A DNA stretch of 42,183 nt, taken from the NCBI GenBank assembly GCA_030728245.1, contig JANQZX010000023.1, forward strand, positions 1-42,183, given 5' to 3'. A model generated the notes under the pieces. That model had not been told where the DNA came from. It ran no database searches and saw only the letters and a list, made by a program, of their open reading frames with translations. The position numbers and the translations under genes are program-made. Source of the DNA: Saprospiraceae bacterium. Its GTDB lineage: Bacteria > Bacteroidota > Bacteroidia > Chitinophagales > Saprospiraceae. Positions 27,664-35,354 of this stretch are shown here, piece by piece; position 1 is the first letter of the stretch, and each line of letters starts with the position of its first letter.

Positions 27664-27762
27664 GACATTAATATTTTAGATTTTTTAAAATGTAATGAAA
27701 AATCTCATTTTCGGCAAAGTTAATTAACATAATGTAAATTATCTGATTTAAAAGAATGTGAA

Positions 27763-27801
27763 AAATCCTCCACAGCGTATCCAATGCCAAGGAGGATTTT
27801 G
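27763..27801. terminator. Bidirectional terminator between the exporter operon and yajC
   Basis: AAAATCCTCC (27763-27772) and GGAGGATTTT (27792-27801) pair perfectly over ten bases with a 19-base loop. On the minus strand the stem is followed by TTTTTC, a plausible terminator for yajC. On the plus strand it ends in TTTT. It sits between the two convergent transcripts. Confidence 0.65.
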
Positions 27802-27815
27802 CGTTCCAAAAAAAT

Positions 27816-28133
27816 TTAACTTTCTATGGTCGCATTTACATTTTCAGTAAGCTCTTTTGAAATAGCGTTCTTAGTAACTCGTATATATACCTTAGGAGAA
27901 ACTTCTAAAGTAACAATACTGTCCTCAATCTTAGATATTCTACCAAGTATTCCACTACTTGTTACCACATCTTTGTTCTTGTCTAAGCTTTCCTGAAATA
28001 ATTTTTGTTCCTTCTGACGTTTTGCTTGTGGCCGTATCATTAACAGCCAAAATACTAAAAACATGGAAACGATGAAAATTAGGTTAATCCATGATGATGA
28101 ACCTGTTGTGCTGGCTTGTAATAAAAAAAACAT
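27816..28133 (-). CDS. yajC: Sec translocon accessory protein YajC
   Basis: This is a small inner-membrane protein that joins SecDF next to the SecYEG channel. Residues about 15-36 form one membrane helix (WINLIFIVSMFLVFWLLM), followed by the YajC hallmark RPQAKRQKEQ and a small soluble domain with VVTSSGILGRISKIED. Length 105 residues is normal. It lies 18 bases after a DUF1573 lipoprotein gene on the same strand, an arrangement I recall as frequent in Bacteroidota. It is followed by a hairpin terminator. Confidence 0.95.
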   Translation of the reverse strand: MFFLLQASTTGSSSWINLIFIVSMFLVFWLLMIRPQAKRQKEQKLFQESLDKNKDVVTSSGILGRISKIEDSIVTLEVSPKVYIRVTKNAISKELTENVNATIES

Positions 28134-28151
28134 AGCTTTATGATTTATAAT

Positions 28152-28640
28152 TTAGTTTTTTGATGAGACAATTCCGTCTAAATATAGTAATGTTTCTACA
28201 GGAAATGTATTTGCAACTACGGTAATTCGTTTTCTTTGTTCATTTGTTTTGCCCTCGCTATTGAATTTAACCTTAATGAAACCTCCCCTACCTGGTTCAA
28301 TCATACCCCTTGGCCATTCTGGAACCGTACAACCACAAGTACCATAAACATCCAATATATATAACGGAACATCTCCCGAATTTGAAAATTGAAATGATTT
28401 TTCAACGATTTCTCCCTCTTTTATCCTTCCAAAAGAAATATCAGTCTCTAAAAATTTAATTTTAGCCACTTGTGAAGTATCTAATCCTTGCTCACCGACT
28501 GGATTTCTTATAATTTCAGATGGAGACAGTTCCCTACCCAACCTTATTTCTTCTACCATTTTCTCATTTGTCGCGCTTTTTTGACAACTAAATATTGAAA
28601 AAAATATTAACAGTGAAATATATACCTGAATTTTACTCAT
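28152..28640 (-). CDS. DUF1573 lipoprotein
   Basis: This is a lipoprotein of 162 residues: a hydrophobic start with lipobox IFSC (Cys19), a linker, then a DUF1573 domain (about 65-155), an Ig-like beta fold. Family features are FLETDISFGRIKEGEIVEKSF, the strongly conserved YGTCGCTVPEWP and EPGRGGFIKVKFNSEGK. Its function in the envelope is not known, though its regular place beside yajC hints at a link to export. A TATTTTTG element (reverse of 28659-28666) lies 19 bases before the start and may be a -7 box, but I see no matching -33 element. Confidence 0.9.
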   Translation of the reverse strand: MSKIQVYISLLIFFSIFSCQKSATNEKMVEEIRLGRELSPSEIIRNPVGEQGLDTSQVAKIKFLETDISFGRIKEGEIVEKSFQFSNSGDVPLYILDVYGTCGCTVPEWPRGMIEPGRGGFIKVKFNSEGKTNEQRKRITVVANTFPVETLLYLDGIVSSKN

Positions 28641-28743
28641 TTTCTTGATTTAAAGGGTCAAAAATAAGGTTTTTGTAACAATGAATTTAAGTTCCTTGTT
28701 AAATACTACATTTTTTTATAATCTTTAGGTCTAAATATATAAT

Positions 28744-30519
28744 ATGCTTCACAAATATGCCATGGGAATTATTGGAAATGGTTCCTGGCTTGCTCTCATA
28801 AATAATTTTGGAAACGTTACCTGGCTTTGTTGGCCTCATTTTGATAGCAGTTTCCTTTTTGGTAATCTTCTCGACCATAATAATGGTGGCGATTACAAAA
28901 TAATACCTCAATCTGATATTATTAATACCTCTCAGCGATACCTTAAGGATACAAATATTCTGGTAACATCTATAGAAACCAATAATGGTACTTTCGAGAT
29001 AAATGACTTTGCTCCAATATTTTACAGCTCATCGGAATTAATTAGACCTCATATTTTTATAAGGAAAATAACACCCATTAAAGGAGATAATTTCATAAAA
29101 TTACAATGCACCCCTACTTACCAATATGGAAAGCAACAATACCATGCTGTAGTTAATGAAAATAGCCTACATTACTATTTAAATGAAAATTCTATATATC
29201 TTTATTGCTCTGATATTCATTTACTTAATGATAATACTTCATTTTTTGCTTTGGATAAACCCATTTATTTAGTGATGACCAATGAAAAATATCATTGGCA
29301 GAATTTAGCATTTGAAGCAGAAGACTTATTCAATAAAACACAAAACTATTGGAAAACATGGATCGAAAAATTGGCCATTCCTACTATATATAAAAACGAA
29401 ATAACTCGTTCTGCCTTAACTTTACATCTTCATGTTTTTAACACCGGAGCAACCATAGCTGCAGCAACTACTTCACTCCCTGAATTTTTAGGTTCAACAA
29501 GAAATTGGGACTACCGATATTGCTGGATGAGAGATAGCTACTACACTCTCCTGGCGTTTGACCTTCTTAATAATAAAGAAATTATACAAAATTATGCTCA
29601 TTATTTATCTCTTATAAATGAAAAATATGATGAAAGATGGCCACCATTGCACACTATTTCCCTGGACAGAGATCCCAAGGAACTAGAATTGAATTTACCC
29701 GGATATTTAAATGAAAAACCGGTAAGAATTGGAAACCAAGCATTTGAGCATATTCAAAATGATATTTATGGGCAGGTAATTACTACGCTTCTGCCCTATT
29801 TTATCAATGAAAATATTCCAATAGAGACCAGATTGCAATTTCTACCTCTTATTAGAAACATGTTAAATATGATTCAAAAAACAATGGATGAACCCGACAA
29901 CGGTTTGTGGGAATTTAGAGGCCTAAAGCAATTTCATTGTTATACCTACTTGTTTCATTGGGCAGGTTGTAAATCGGCCTTAAAAATAGCTGATATTTTT
30001 GATGATAAAATATTATTTAATCTGGCCTCAACCAATTTACCAAAGGCCATCGAAAAAATAGAGCGTTGTTTTGACGAAGAAACAGGTCTTTACTATCAAG
30101 CCATAGGAAATAAAAACCTTGATGCCAGTCTTCTTCAACTGATTACCATGCATTACTTGAAACCTGATAACCCAAGAGCTATCCGTTTACTTTCAATTTT
30201 AGAGGATAAATTATCTGCTGAAAACGGTCTTTTTTATAGATATTTACATGAGGACGATTTTGGCAAGCCAGATGCTACCTTTTTAATTTGCGCCTTTTGG
30301 CATGTAGAAGCGCTGGCCATTATGAATAAAAAGGACAAAGCCATAGCTAATTTGAATAAAATATTAGAATACAGTAATCATTTGAGTTTATTTAGCGAAG
30401 ACGTTCATGCGAAAACGGGTAGTCAATGGGGTAATTTCCCCCAAACTTATTCACATGCAGGTCTAATTCAAGCGGTGAATGCCATTCATAAGCCTAATAA
30501 AATCCCTCTATACCTATGA
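28744..30519 (+). CDS. Glycoside hydrolase family 15 protein (glucoamylase/trehalase-like)
   Basis: This 591-residue protein has the two-part GH15 structure. An N-terminal beta-sandwich (about 1-200) opens with GIIGNGSWLALINNFGNVTW and LCWPHFDSSFLF. The (alpha/alpha)6 barrel holds GSTRNWDYRYCWMRDS. The catalytic pair seems intact: general acid Glu390 in NGLWEFRG and general base Glu552 in LFSEDVHAKTGSQWGNFPQ. GH15 enzymes of this organisation hydrolyse trehalose or the ends of alpha-glucans; the sequence alone does not decide which. There is no signal peptide, so it works in the cytosol. The stop overlaps the start of aroK by four bases (ATGA). It is divergent from the DUF1573 gene. Confidence 0.92.
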   Translation: MLHKYAMGIIGNGSWLALINNFGNVTWLCWPHFDSSFLFGNLLDHNNGGDYKIIPQSDIINTSQRYLKDTNILVTSIETNNGTFEINDFAPIFYSSSELIRPHIFIRKITPIKGDNFIKLQCTPTYQYGKQQYHAVVNENSLHYYLNENSIYLYCSDIHLLNDNTSFFALDKPIYLVMTNEKYHWQNLAFEAEDLFNKTQNYWKTWIEKLAIPTIYKNEITRSALTLHLHVFNTGATIAAATTSLPEFLGSTRNWDYRYCWMRDSYYTLLAFDLLNNKEIIQNYAHYLSLINEKYDERWPPLHTISLDRDPKELELNLPGYLNEKPVRIGNQAFEHIQNDIYGQVITTLLPYFINENIPIETRLQFLPLIRNMLNMIQKTMDEPDNGLWEFRGLKQFHCYTYLFHWAGCKSALKIADIFDDKILFNLASTNLPKAIEKIERCFDEETGLYYQAIGNKNLDASLLQLITMHYLKPDNPRAIRLLSILEDKLSAENGLFYRYLHEDDFGKPDATFLICAFWHVEALAIMNKKDKAIANLNKILEYSNHLSLFSEDVHAKTGSQWGNFPQTYSHAGLIQAVNAIHKPNKIPLYL

Positions 30520-31031
30520 AAAATATTTACCTGCTAGGATTCATGGGGTCTGGAAAATCATTCTTTGGAAGAAGCTTATCCCAAAAGTTTAATTTAAATT
30601 ATTTAGATCTGGACGAATTTATAGAAGCAACTTTGAAATTAAGTATTCCACAAATTTTTAATAGCATCGGCGAAAAAGGATTTAGGGAAAGTGAAGCAAA
30701 TTTATTGAGAAAAACGATCGATTTTAATCAAAATATTATATCCTGTGGAGGAGGTACTCCATGTTTTCATGATAATATGAAATGGATCAAAGACAATGGA
30801 ATATCTATTTATCTTAAATCATCAGAAGAATTATTATTTAAAAGACTAAATAATCAAAAAGAAGGAAGGCCATTGATAAGTAGTATGTCAGATGACGACC
30901 TTAAACATTTCATTTCAATGAAAATTTATGAAAGGGAAAAATTCTATGAACAGGCTGATTATACATACATACAATGGCAAGATGAAAATTCGCCTATCGA
31001 ACTGGAAAAATTTATTGAAGATAAATTATAA
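30516..31031 (+). CDS. aroK: Shikimate kinase
   Basis: The enzyme phosphorylates shikimate at O3 in the route to chorismate and aromatic amino acids. It has the P-loop GFMGSGKS (8-15), the Asp pair in LDLDEFIE, the substrate-binding Arg in GFRESEANLL, the SCGGGTP loop and the lid Arg in EGRPLIS. Length 171 residues is typical. It overlaps the GH15 gene by four bases, so it is translated from the same transcript although the pathways differ. Its stop overlaps the end of the convergent barrel gene by six bases. Confidence 0.95.
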   Translation: MKNIYLLGFMGSGKSFFGRSLSQKFNLNYLDLDEFIEATLKLSIPQIFNSIGEKGFRESEANLLRKTIDFNQNIISCGGGTPCFHDNMKWIKDNGISIYLKSSEELLFKRLNNQKEGRPLISSMSDDDLKHFISMKIYEREKFYEQADYTYIQWQDENSPIELEKFIEDKL

Positions 31032-32225
31032 AGACGTAGGTCCTAATATAATTCTGGGTCCCAGCCATTTTCCATCATATCTTCCTGAAACAATTTCTAA
31101 GCGAAAATTTTTTAAAATATTATCTAAAGCATAACCTATTTCTAAGAATGGTTGTAATCTATCAGTGATAGCAAGATTTATAAATAGATTCTCTAAAACC
31201 TTTGATTTTTTAATAAATGACCATTTACTTAATAAAAAATCAGATGTCTGGGTCTGAATATGTATTCGATGAAAATAATTATTAGTACTAAATTCATAAT
31301 AAGGTAATAGCCTGAACGTAGAGATAACAGGATGACTGGCTTTCAGTGTTCTCCCAGTTGGAAAATGATAAAAATCATTAAAATGAAGAAATCTTTGCTG
31401 TAAAAATTTACCTGATATGAAATTAACATCTATTCGCCCAAACTTTTTTACATGCAATGATTGAGAAATACCCAATTCCAAATAATCGAAATTTGACTCA
31501 CTATCTAAAAAGCCAGGCATTCCTTTTTTAAAATTTATAGTTAAAAATGGAGAATAAGACAATGAAAAAGTATGTATGAGTGCTTTGTCTCTCAACTTAA
31601 ATGATTCTAAGGGTTCATTTCGTTTGAAATTCCAACGCTGAAAAGTGTAATTTTCAAGATAATTTCTGTCAGCAAACTCCGATGATACCTGCAAAATAAA
31701 CTTAGAATGAAAAGTTTGTTTCAATTGAACTTTTAAAAATTTCTTTTCAATAAATAGCAATGGATTTACTCCATCCAAAACATTTATGATAGAAATTATT
31801 TGTTCATTTTTTATAAATGGTTGATTAACTTGTGTTAAAAAATTTCCAGCTGAGAAAAACAGCTGGGCTGAATTTATTTCATCATTAACGATAAATGATG
31901 AAATTTCAGCTTCTCCATATAAAATTTGTCGTTGGATAGCATATCTTGGTTGAAAAGAAAATATTACAGGTTTTTTACCATTAAACGTTGATTTGAAGCC
32001 AGATTGTATTAAGAAACCGTCAATTGGATTGAAAAGAAAAACGTTTGAGATTGGTGACAAACTAATATCCCAATGTTTGTTTACCTTTATTTGTAGAGAA
32101 TCTAAAAATACGGCTGGAAAAGAATCTATCGTTGTAGATAGACCTAATAATGAAGTATTTGCGTACAAAAAATTAAGATTAAGGTTAATGGCAAAAAAAA
32201 TATCAAAAAACCTTAATCTTAACAT
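31026..32225 (-). CDS. Outer-membrane beta-barrel protein, DUF5686-like but barrel only
   Basis: This 399-residue protein begins with a likely signal peptide (MLRLRFFDIFFAINLN, cleavage near LYA-NTS) and then shows alternating strands ending in aromatic residues, as in a barrel. Patterns such as FNPIDGFLIQSGFKSTF, LPYYEFSTNNYFHRIHIQ and YALDNILKNFRLEIVSGRYDG resemble the barrel half of DUF5686 proteins. Those normally carry an N-terminal carboxypeptidase-regulatory-like domain and are about 800 residues, so this would be a short form. I chose the ATG at 32225; a TTG at 32237 would add four residues. It follows the dehydrogenase gene by 12 bases on the same strand. The family is a recollection, not a search result; a general barrel of unknown role is the fallback. 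Confidence 0.7.
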   Translation of the reverse strand: MLRLRFFDIFFAINLNLNFLYANTSLLGLSTTIDSFPAVFLDSLQIKVNKHWDISLSPISNVFLFNPIDGFLIQSGFKSTFNGKKPVIFSFQPRYAIQRQILYGEAEISSFIVNDEINSAQLFFSAGNFLTQVNQPFIKNEQIISIINVLDGVNPLLFIEKKFLKVQLKQTFHSKFILQVSSEFADRNYLENYTFQRWNFKRNEPLESFKLRDKALIHTFSLSYSPFLTINFKKGMPGFLDSESNFDYLELGISQSLHVKKFGRIDVNFISGKFLQQRFLHFNDFYHFPTGRTLKASHPVISTFRLLPYYEFSTNNYFHRIHIQTQTSDFLLSKWSFIKKSKVLENLFINLAITDRLQPFLEIGYALDNILKNFRLEIVSGRYDGKWLGPRIILGPTSL

Positions 32226-32237
32226 ACTAAATACCAA

Positions 32238-32957
32238 TTAAATGGCTTGATGATTAAACGGTTGAATAACCATTTCAGAAACTACCGCCGATGAAGGTTG
32301 TTGGCAAAGAAACCAAATGGATTTTGCTGCTTCTTTTACTGCAATCATCTTATCTCGTTGAACCTTCAAGTCTATATTATCCCAGAATGGAGAATCAACG
32401 CCCCCCATATAGATATTAGTAATTCTAATTTCAGTTCTTTTTAGTTCCTCTCTGAGAGATTTTAACATACCATTTAAACCATATTTTGACGCTGCATAAG
32501 CTGCTGCACCTGCCATAGGCGTTTTGCCTAATACACCAGGAATATTAATGATAAGCCCCTTCTTTTGCTCTTTCATTTTTGGCAGCACTGCTTGAATCAA
32601 ACTAAAAGCCCCTATAAGATTTACATCAAGTGAATCTTTAAATTCTTGAATACTTAAAGATTCAAAAGATTTAATAATACCTATACCGGCTGCATTTATG
32701 AGTATATCAATAGGAGCACCTGTCATAGATTGGATCTCCTCAACCATAAGATGGATACTGTCTGTATTTTTAAGATCAATAACAAATCTATTTTTGACAG
32801 GAATACCTATTGAGTTACAAATAGTATTAAGAGTTTCTGCATTTCTACCTGTAACATAAACTTTAGCTCCTGACTGATGTAAAAGTTTACATGTTTCGGC
32901 ACCAATACCACCTGTTCCACCAACAACAAGAACAATTTTATTTAATAAAGTCTCCAT
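32238..32957 (-). CDS. Short-chain dehydrogenase/reductase with an altered catalytic Ser position
   Basis: This is a classical SDR of 239 residues with a Rossmann fold. The cofactor loop GGTGGIG (13-19), the NAAG motif (88-91), Asn113 in DVNLIGAF, and Tyr154/Lys158 in YAASK are all present. The usual catalytic Ser, 13 residues before the Tyr, is Gly141 here (the segment reads INIPGVLG where most have NISSVAG). Activity may be reduced or the substrate unusual. It begins exactly where folE ends (stop 32958-32960, start codon 32955-32957), so the two are coupled. A role in pterin reduction, as for sepiapterin reductase, is possible but unsupported otherwise. Confidence 0.9.
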   Translation of the reverse strand: METLLNKIVLVVGGTGGIGAETCKLLHQSGAKVYVTGRNAETLNTICNSIGIPVKNRFVIDLKNTDSIHLMVEEIQSMTGAPIDILINAAGIGIIKSFESLSIQEFKDSLDVNLIGAFSLIQAVLPKMKEQKKGLIINIPGVLGKTPMAGAAAYAASKYGLNGMLKSLREELKRTEIRITNIYMGGVDSPFWDNIDLKVQRDKMIAVKEAAKSIWFLCQQPSSAVVSEMVIQPFNHQAI

Positions 32958-33689
32958 TTAAATTTTTGTTTGAATAGATTGGTAGAAAGCATGTTTTACA
33001 TTTTCTTTCTTGAAATCACCCCCAAAATCAGATGTTACCGTAGTACATCCCTGATGCTCTATACCTCTCGCCTGAACACAAAAATGAACCGCTTCAATAT
33101 AAACGGCCACACTGTCAGTTTCAAGAACCTGCCTTAATGTTTCAGCAATTTGTCTGGTTAATCTCTCCTGAACCTGAGGTCTTCTGCTATAATAATCGAC
33201 CATCCTGTTTAACTTAGATAAACCGATAACCTTATCCCCAGGTTTGTATGCGATGTGTGCTTTCCCTATAATAGGTAGAAAGTGATGTTCACAAAAAGAC
33301 TGAACAGTTATGTTTTTTTCAAGCAAAACCTCTTTGTACCCAAATTTATTCTCAAAAAGAGAAATATCAGGCATATTTTTGGGAATTAAACCACTAAATA
33401 TTTCATTTACAAACATTTTCGCCACCCTACCTGGAGTACCTTTAAGAGAATCATCTGATAGATCCATCCCTAAAGTTTCCATGATCTCCTTAAAATGGTG
33501 TTGAATTTTCACCATTTTTTCAGCATCTGATTTATTTAAATATTCAGTATTTACAGGTGTTTCTATCGAAGTAGTTTGATGGGAATCTCCCAATTCATCT
33601 AACCAAATACTCTCATTAACGAGGTAAGGATGGTTAGATCCATTTTTCTTGAATGGTTCATTCAGATTTTTTAAATCCTGATCGATCAT
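32958..33689 (-). CDS. folE: GTP cyclohydrolase I
   Basis: The enzyme converts GTP to 7,8-dihydroneopterin triphosphate, the first step to folate and other pterins. The zinc ligands are Cys133 and His136 in [12 protein letters not shown] and Cys204 in [14 protein letters not shown]. The substrate region reads [23 protein letters not shown]. Length 243 residues, including an N-terminal extension of about 55 polar residues that is not part of the fold; similar extensions occur in other FolE1 proteins. It is the first gene of a minus-strand group with the SDR and the barrel protein. A possible promoter lies just upstream. Confidence 0.96.
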   Translation of the reverse strand: MIDQDLKNLNEPFKKNGSNHPYLVNESIWLDELGDSHQTTSIETPVNTEYLNKSDAEKMVKIQHHFKEIMETLGMDLSDDSLKGTPGRVAKMFVNEIFSGLIPKNMPDISLFENKFGYKEVLLEKNITVQSFCEHHFLPIIGKAHIAYKPGDKVIGLSKLNRMVDYYSRRPQVQERLTRQIAETLRQVLETDSVAVYIEAVHFCVQARGIEHQGCTTVTSDFGGDFKKENVKHAFYQSIQTKI

Positions 33690-33710
33690 TTTTGGACTTT
33701 TAAGAAATGA

Positions 33711-33740
33711 TAAAAATAGAAAACATTCACTTCCTATAAA
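33711..33740 (-). promoter_or_regulatory. Possible promoter for folE
   Basis: On the minus strand, TTTA (33740-33737), 18 bases, then TATTTTTA (33718-33711) resemble the Bacteroidota promoter with one mismatch in each box. It would start transcription about 15 bases before the ATG. Weak evidence in an AT-rich gap. Confidence 0.25.
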
Positions 33741-33765
33741 GGTTCATAATGTTATGGAAGGAAAC

Positions 33766-33796
33766 TTAAATTATTAGTGTAGAGTCTTTATATTTG
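33766..33796 (+). promoter_or_regulatory. Putative promoter for lpd
   Basis: A perfect TATATTTG -7 element (33789-33796) lies 41 bases before the lpd ATG, so the leader would be about 35 bases. The -33 position at 19 bases spacing holds TTAA (33766-33769), a poor match. The -7 box is the only strong part. Confidence 0.4.
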
Positions 33797-33836
33797 CATA
33801 ATATTTTACTGAACAGAAAATTTCAAAAACAGATTA

Positions 33837-35234
33837 ATGAAATACGATTTAATTATCATTGGTACAGGTCCAGGCGGCTATGTTGCTGCTATCAGGGCTT
33901 CACAACTTGGCATGAATGTAGCTGTAGTTGAACGAGAAAACCTTGGTGGTATTTGTTTAAACTGGGGTTGTATTCCTACAAAAGCCTTATTAAAGAGTGC
34001 CCAGGTATTTGAATATATGCAACATGCATCGGACTATGGGATTCAATTAAATGAAGCTAAAGCTGATTTTCCCGCAATGATCAAAAGGTCCAGAGGAGTT
34101 GCTGACGGCATGAGTAAGGGGATACAATTTTTATTGAAGAAAAATAAAATAACCGTTTTAACCGGTGACGGAAGTTTAGTTTCTGCCAATACAATCAGTG
34201 TAACTGATGCTAGCGGAAAGTCTACCAATTATGAGGCAAAAAATATTATTTTAGCCACTGGAGGAAGAGCTAAAGCATTACCTAATGTGCCCATTGATGG
34301 AGAAAAAGTAATAGAATATAGAAAAGCCATGACACTGCCTACTCAACCTAAAAGATTGGTGGTTATTGGAGGAGGTGCCATTGGCGCTGAATTCGCTTAT
34401 TTTTATCATTCCATAGGTACCGAAGTTACATTAGTTGAATTTCTTGAACAAGGATTGTTACCACGTGAAGATGCGGAAGTCTCAAAGGAAATTTCTAAAA
34501 TTTATACTAAAAAAGGAATTAAGGTTCTTGGAAACACCTCGGTGGAGTCAGTAGATACGAAGGGGAAAGAAGTATTAGTAAAGGTTAAGGATAGAAAAAC
34601 TGGAAATATTTCTGAAATTGCCTGTGACATTGTATTATCTGCTGCTGGAGTAACGCCTAATACTGAAAATATAGGCTTAGACAAAGTAGGTGTCACTGTA
34701 GAAAGAGGATTGATCAAAGTAGATGAATTTTATAGAACTAATATACCTGGAATTTATGCCATTGGTGATATTATTGAAGGTCCGGCATTAGCCCACGTAG
34801 CGAGTGCTGAAGGGATTACTTGCGTGGAGAAAATGGCAGGACATCATCCAGAACCTATTGATTACCATAATATTCCATCTTGTACTTATTGTGTACCTGA
34901 GGTAGCATCTGTAGGAATGACCGAAGCAGCGGCCAAAGAAGCAGGTTACAAGCTAAAGATTGGTAAATTTCCATTCTCTGCCTCAGGTAAAGCCTCTGCT
35001 GCAGGTGATAAAAGTGGATTTGTAAAACTTATTTTTGACGAAAAATATGGGGAACTTTTAGGTGCCCATTTAGTAGGACAAAATGTTACAGAAATGGTAG
35101 CAGAACTTGTTTCTATAAGAAAATTAGAGACAACGGGGCATGAAATTATAAAAACCATTCACCCTCACCCTACCATGAGTGAGGCAATTATGGAAGCCGC
35201 TGCTGCCGCCTATGGTGAAGTAATTCATCTATAA
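33837..35234 (+). CDS. lpd: Dihydrolipoyl dehydrogenase (E3)
   Basis: This flavoprotein reoxidises the lipoyl groups of pyruvate and 2-oxoglutarate dehydrogenase complexes and the glycine cleavage system, passing electrons to NAD. The N-terminus has the FAD loop IIGTGPGGYVAA (8-19) and the redox pair Cys40/Cys45 in GGICLNWGCIPTKA. The NAD loop VVIGGGAIGAEFAYFY is near 177-192. FAD binding AIGDIIEGPALAH follows, and the C-terminal interface has the catalytic HPHPTMSEAIMEAA. Length 465 residues is normal. It has its own promoter candidate and is followed by a strong intrinsic terminator (35260-35296), so it is probably a single-gene transcript; no E1 or E2 gene is nearby. Confidence 0.96.
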   Translation: MKYDLIIIGTGPGGYVAAIRASQLGMNVAVVERENLGGICLNWGCIPTKALLKSAQVFEYMQHASDYGIQLNEAKADFPAMIKRSRGVADGMSKGIQFLLKKNKITVLTGDGSLVSANTISVTDASGKSTNYEAKNIILATGGRAKALPNVPIDGEKVIEYRKAMTLPTQPKRLVVIGGGAIGAEFAYFYHSIGTEVTLVEFLEQGLLPREDAEVSKEISKIYTKKGIKVLGNTSVESVDTKGKEVLVKVKDRKTGNISEIACDIVLSAAGVTPNTENIGLDKVGVTVERGLIKVDEFYRTNIPGIYAIGDIIEGPALAHVASAEGITCVEKMAGHHPEPIDYHNIPSCTYCVPEVASVGMTEAAAKEAGYKLKIGKFPFSASGKASAAGDKSGFVKLIFDEKYGELLGAHLVGQNVTEMVAELVSIRKLETTGHEIIKTIHPHPTMSEAIMEAAAAAYGEVIHL

Positions 35235-35259
35235 AAATTATTTTTAATTTTAATTTCAA

Positions 35260-35296
35260 GAAACGCTTTGATAACTGTCAAAGCGTTTCTTTTTTT
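35260..35296 (+). terminator. Intrinsic terminator of lpd
   Basis: GAAACGCTTTGA (35260-35271) pairs perfectly over 12 bases with TCAAAGCGTTTC (35278-35289) around a six-base loop, followed directly by seven T (35290-35296). It starts 26 bases after the lpd stop. This is a textbook rho-independent terminator. Confidence 0.93.
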
Positions 35297-35354
35297 AAGT
35301 AAATTTCCTTACTATTGATTGTAATTATTTGTAAAATATTAACTATTTCAATGT

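Noticed and set aside
27695-27727. Ten-codon ORF (MKNLIFGKVN) right after the HlyD gene, considered as a peptide substrate
   Set aside because: Too short, with no GG leader and no core peptide; such ORFs arise by chance in AT-rich gaps.
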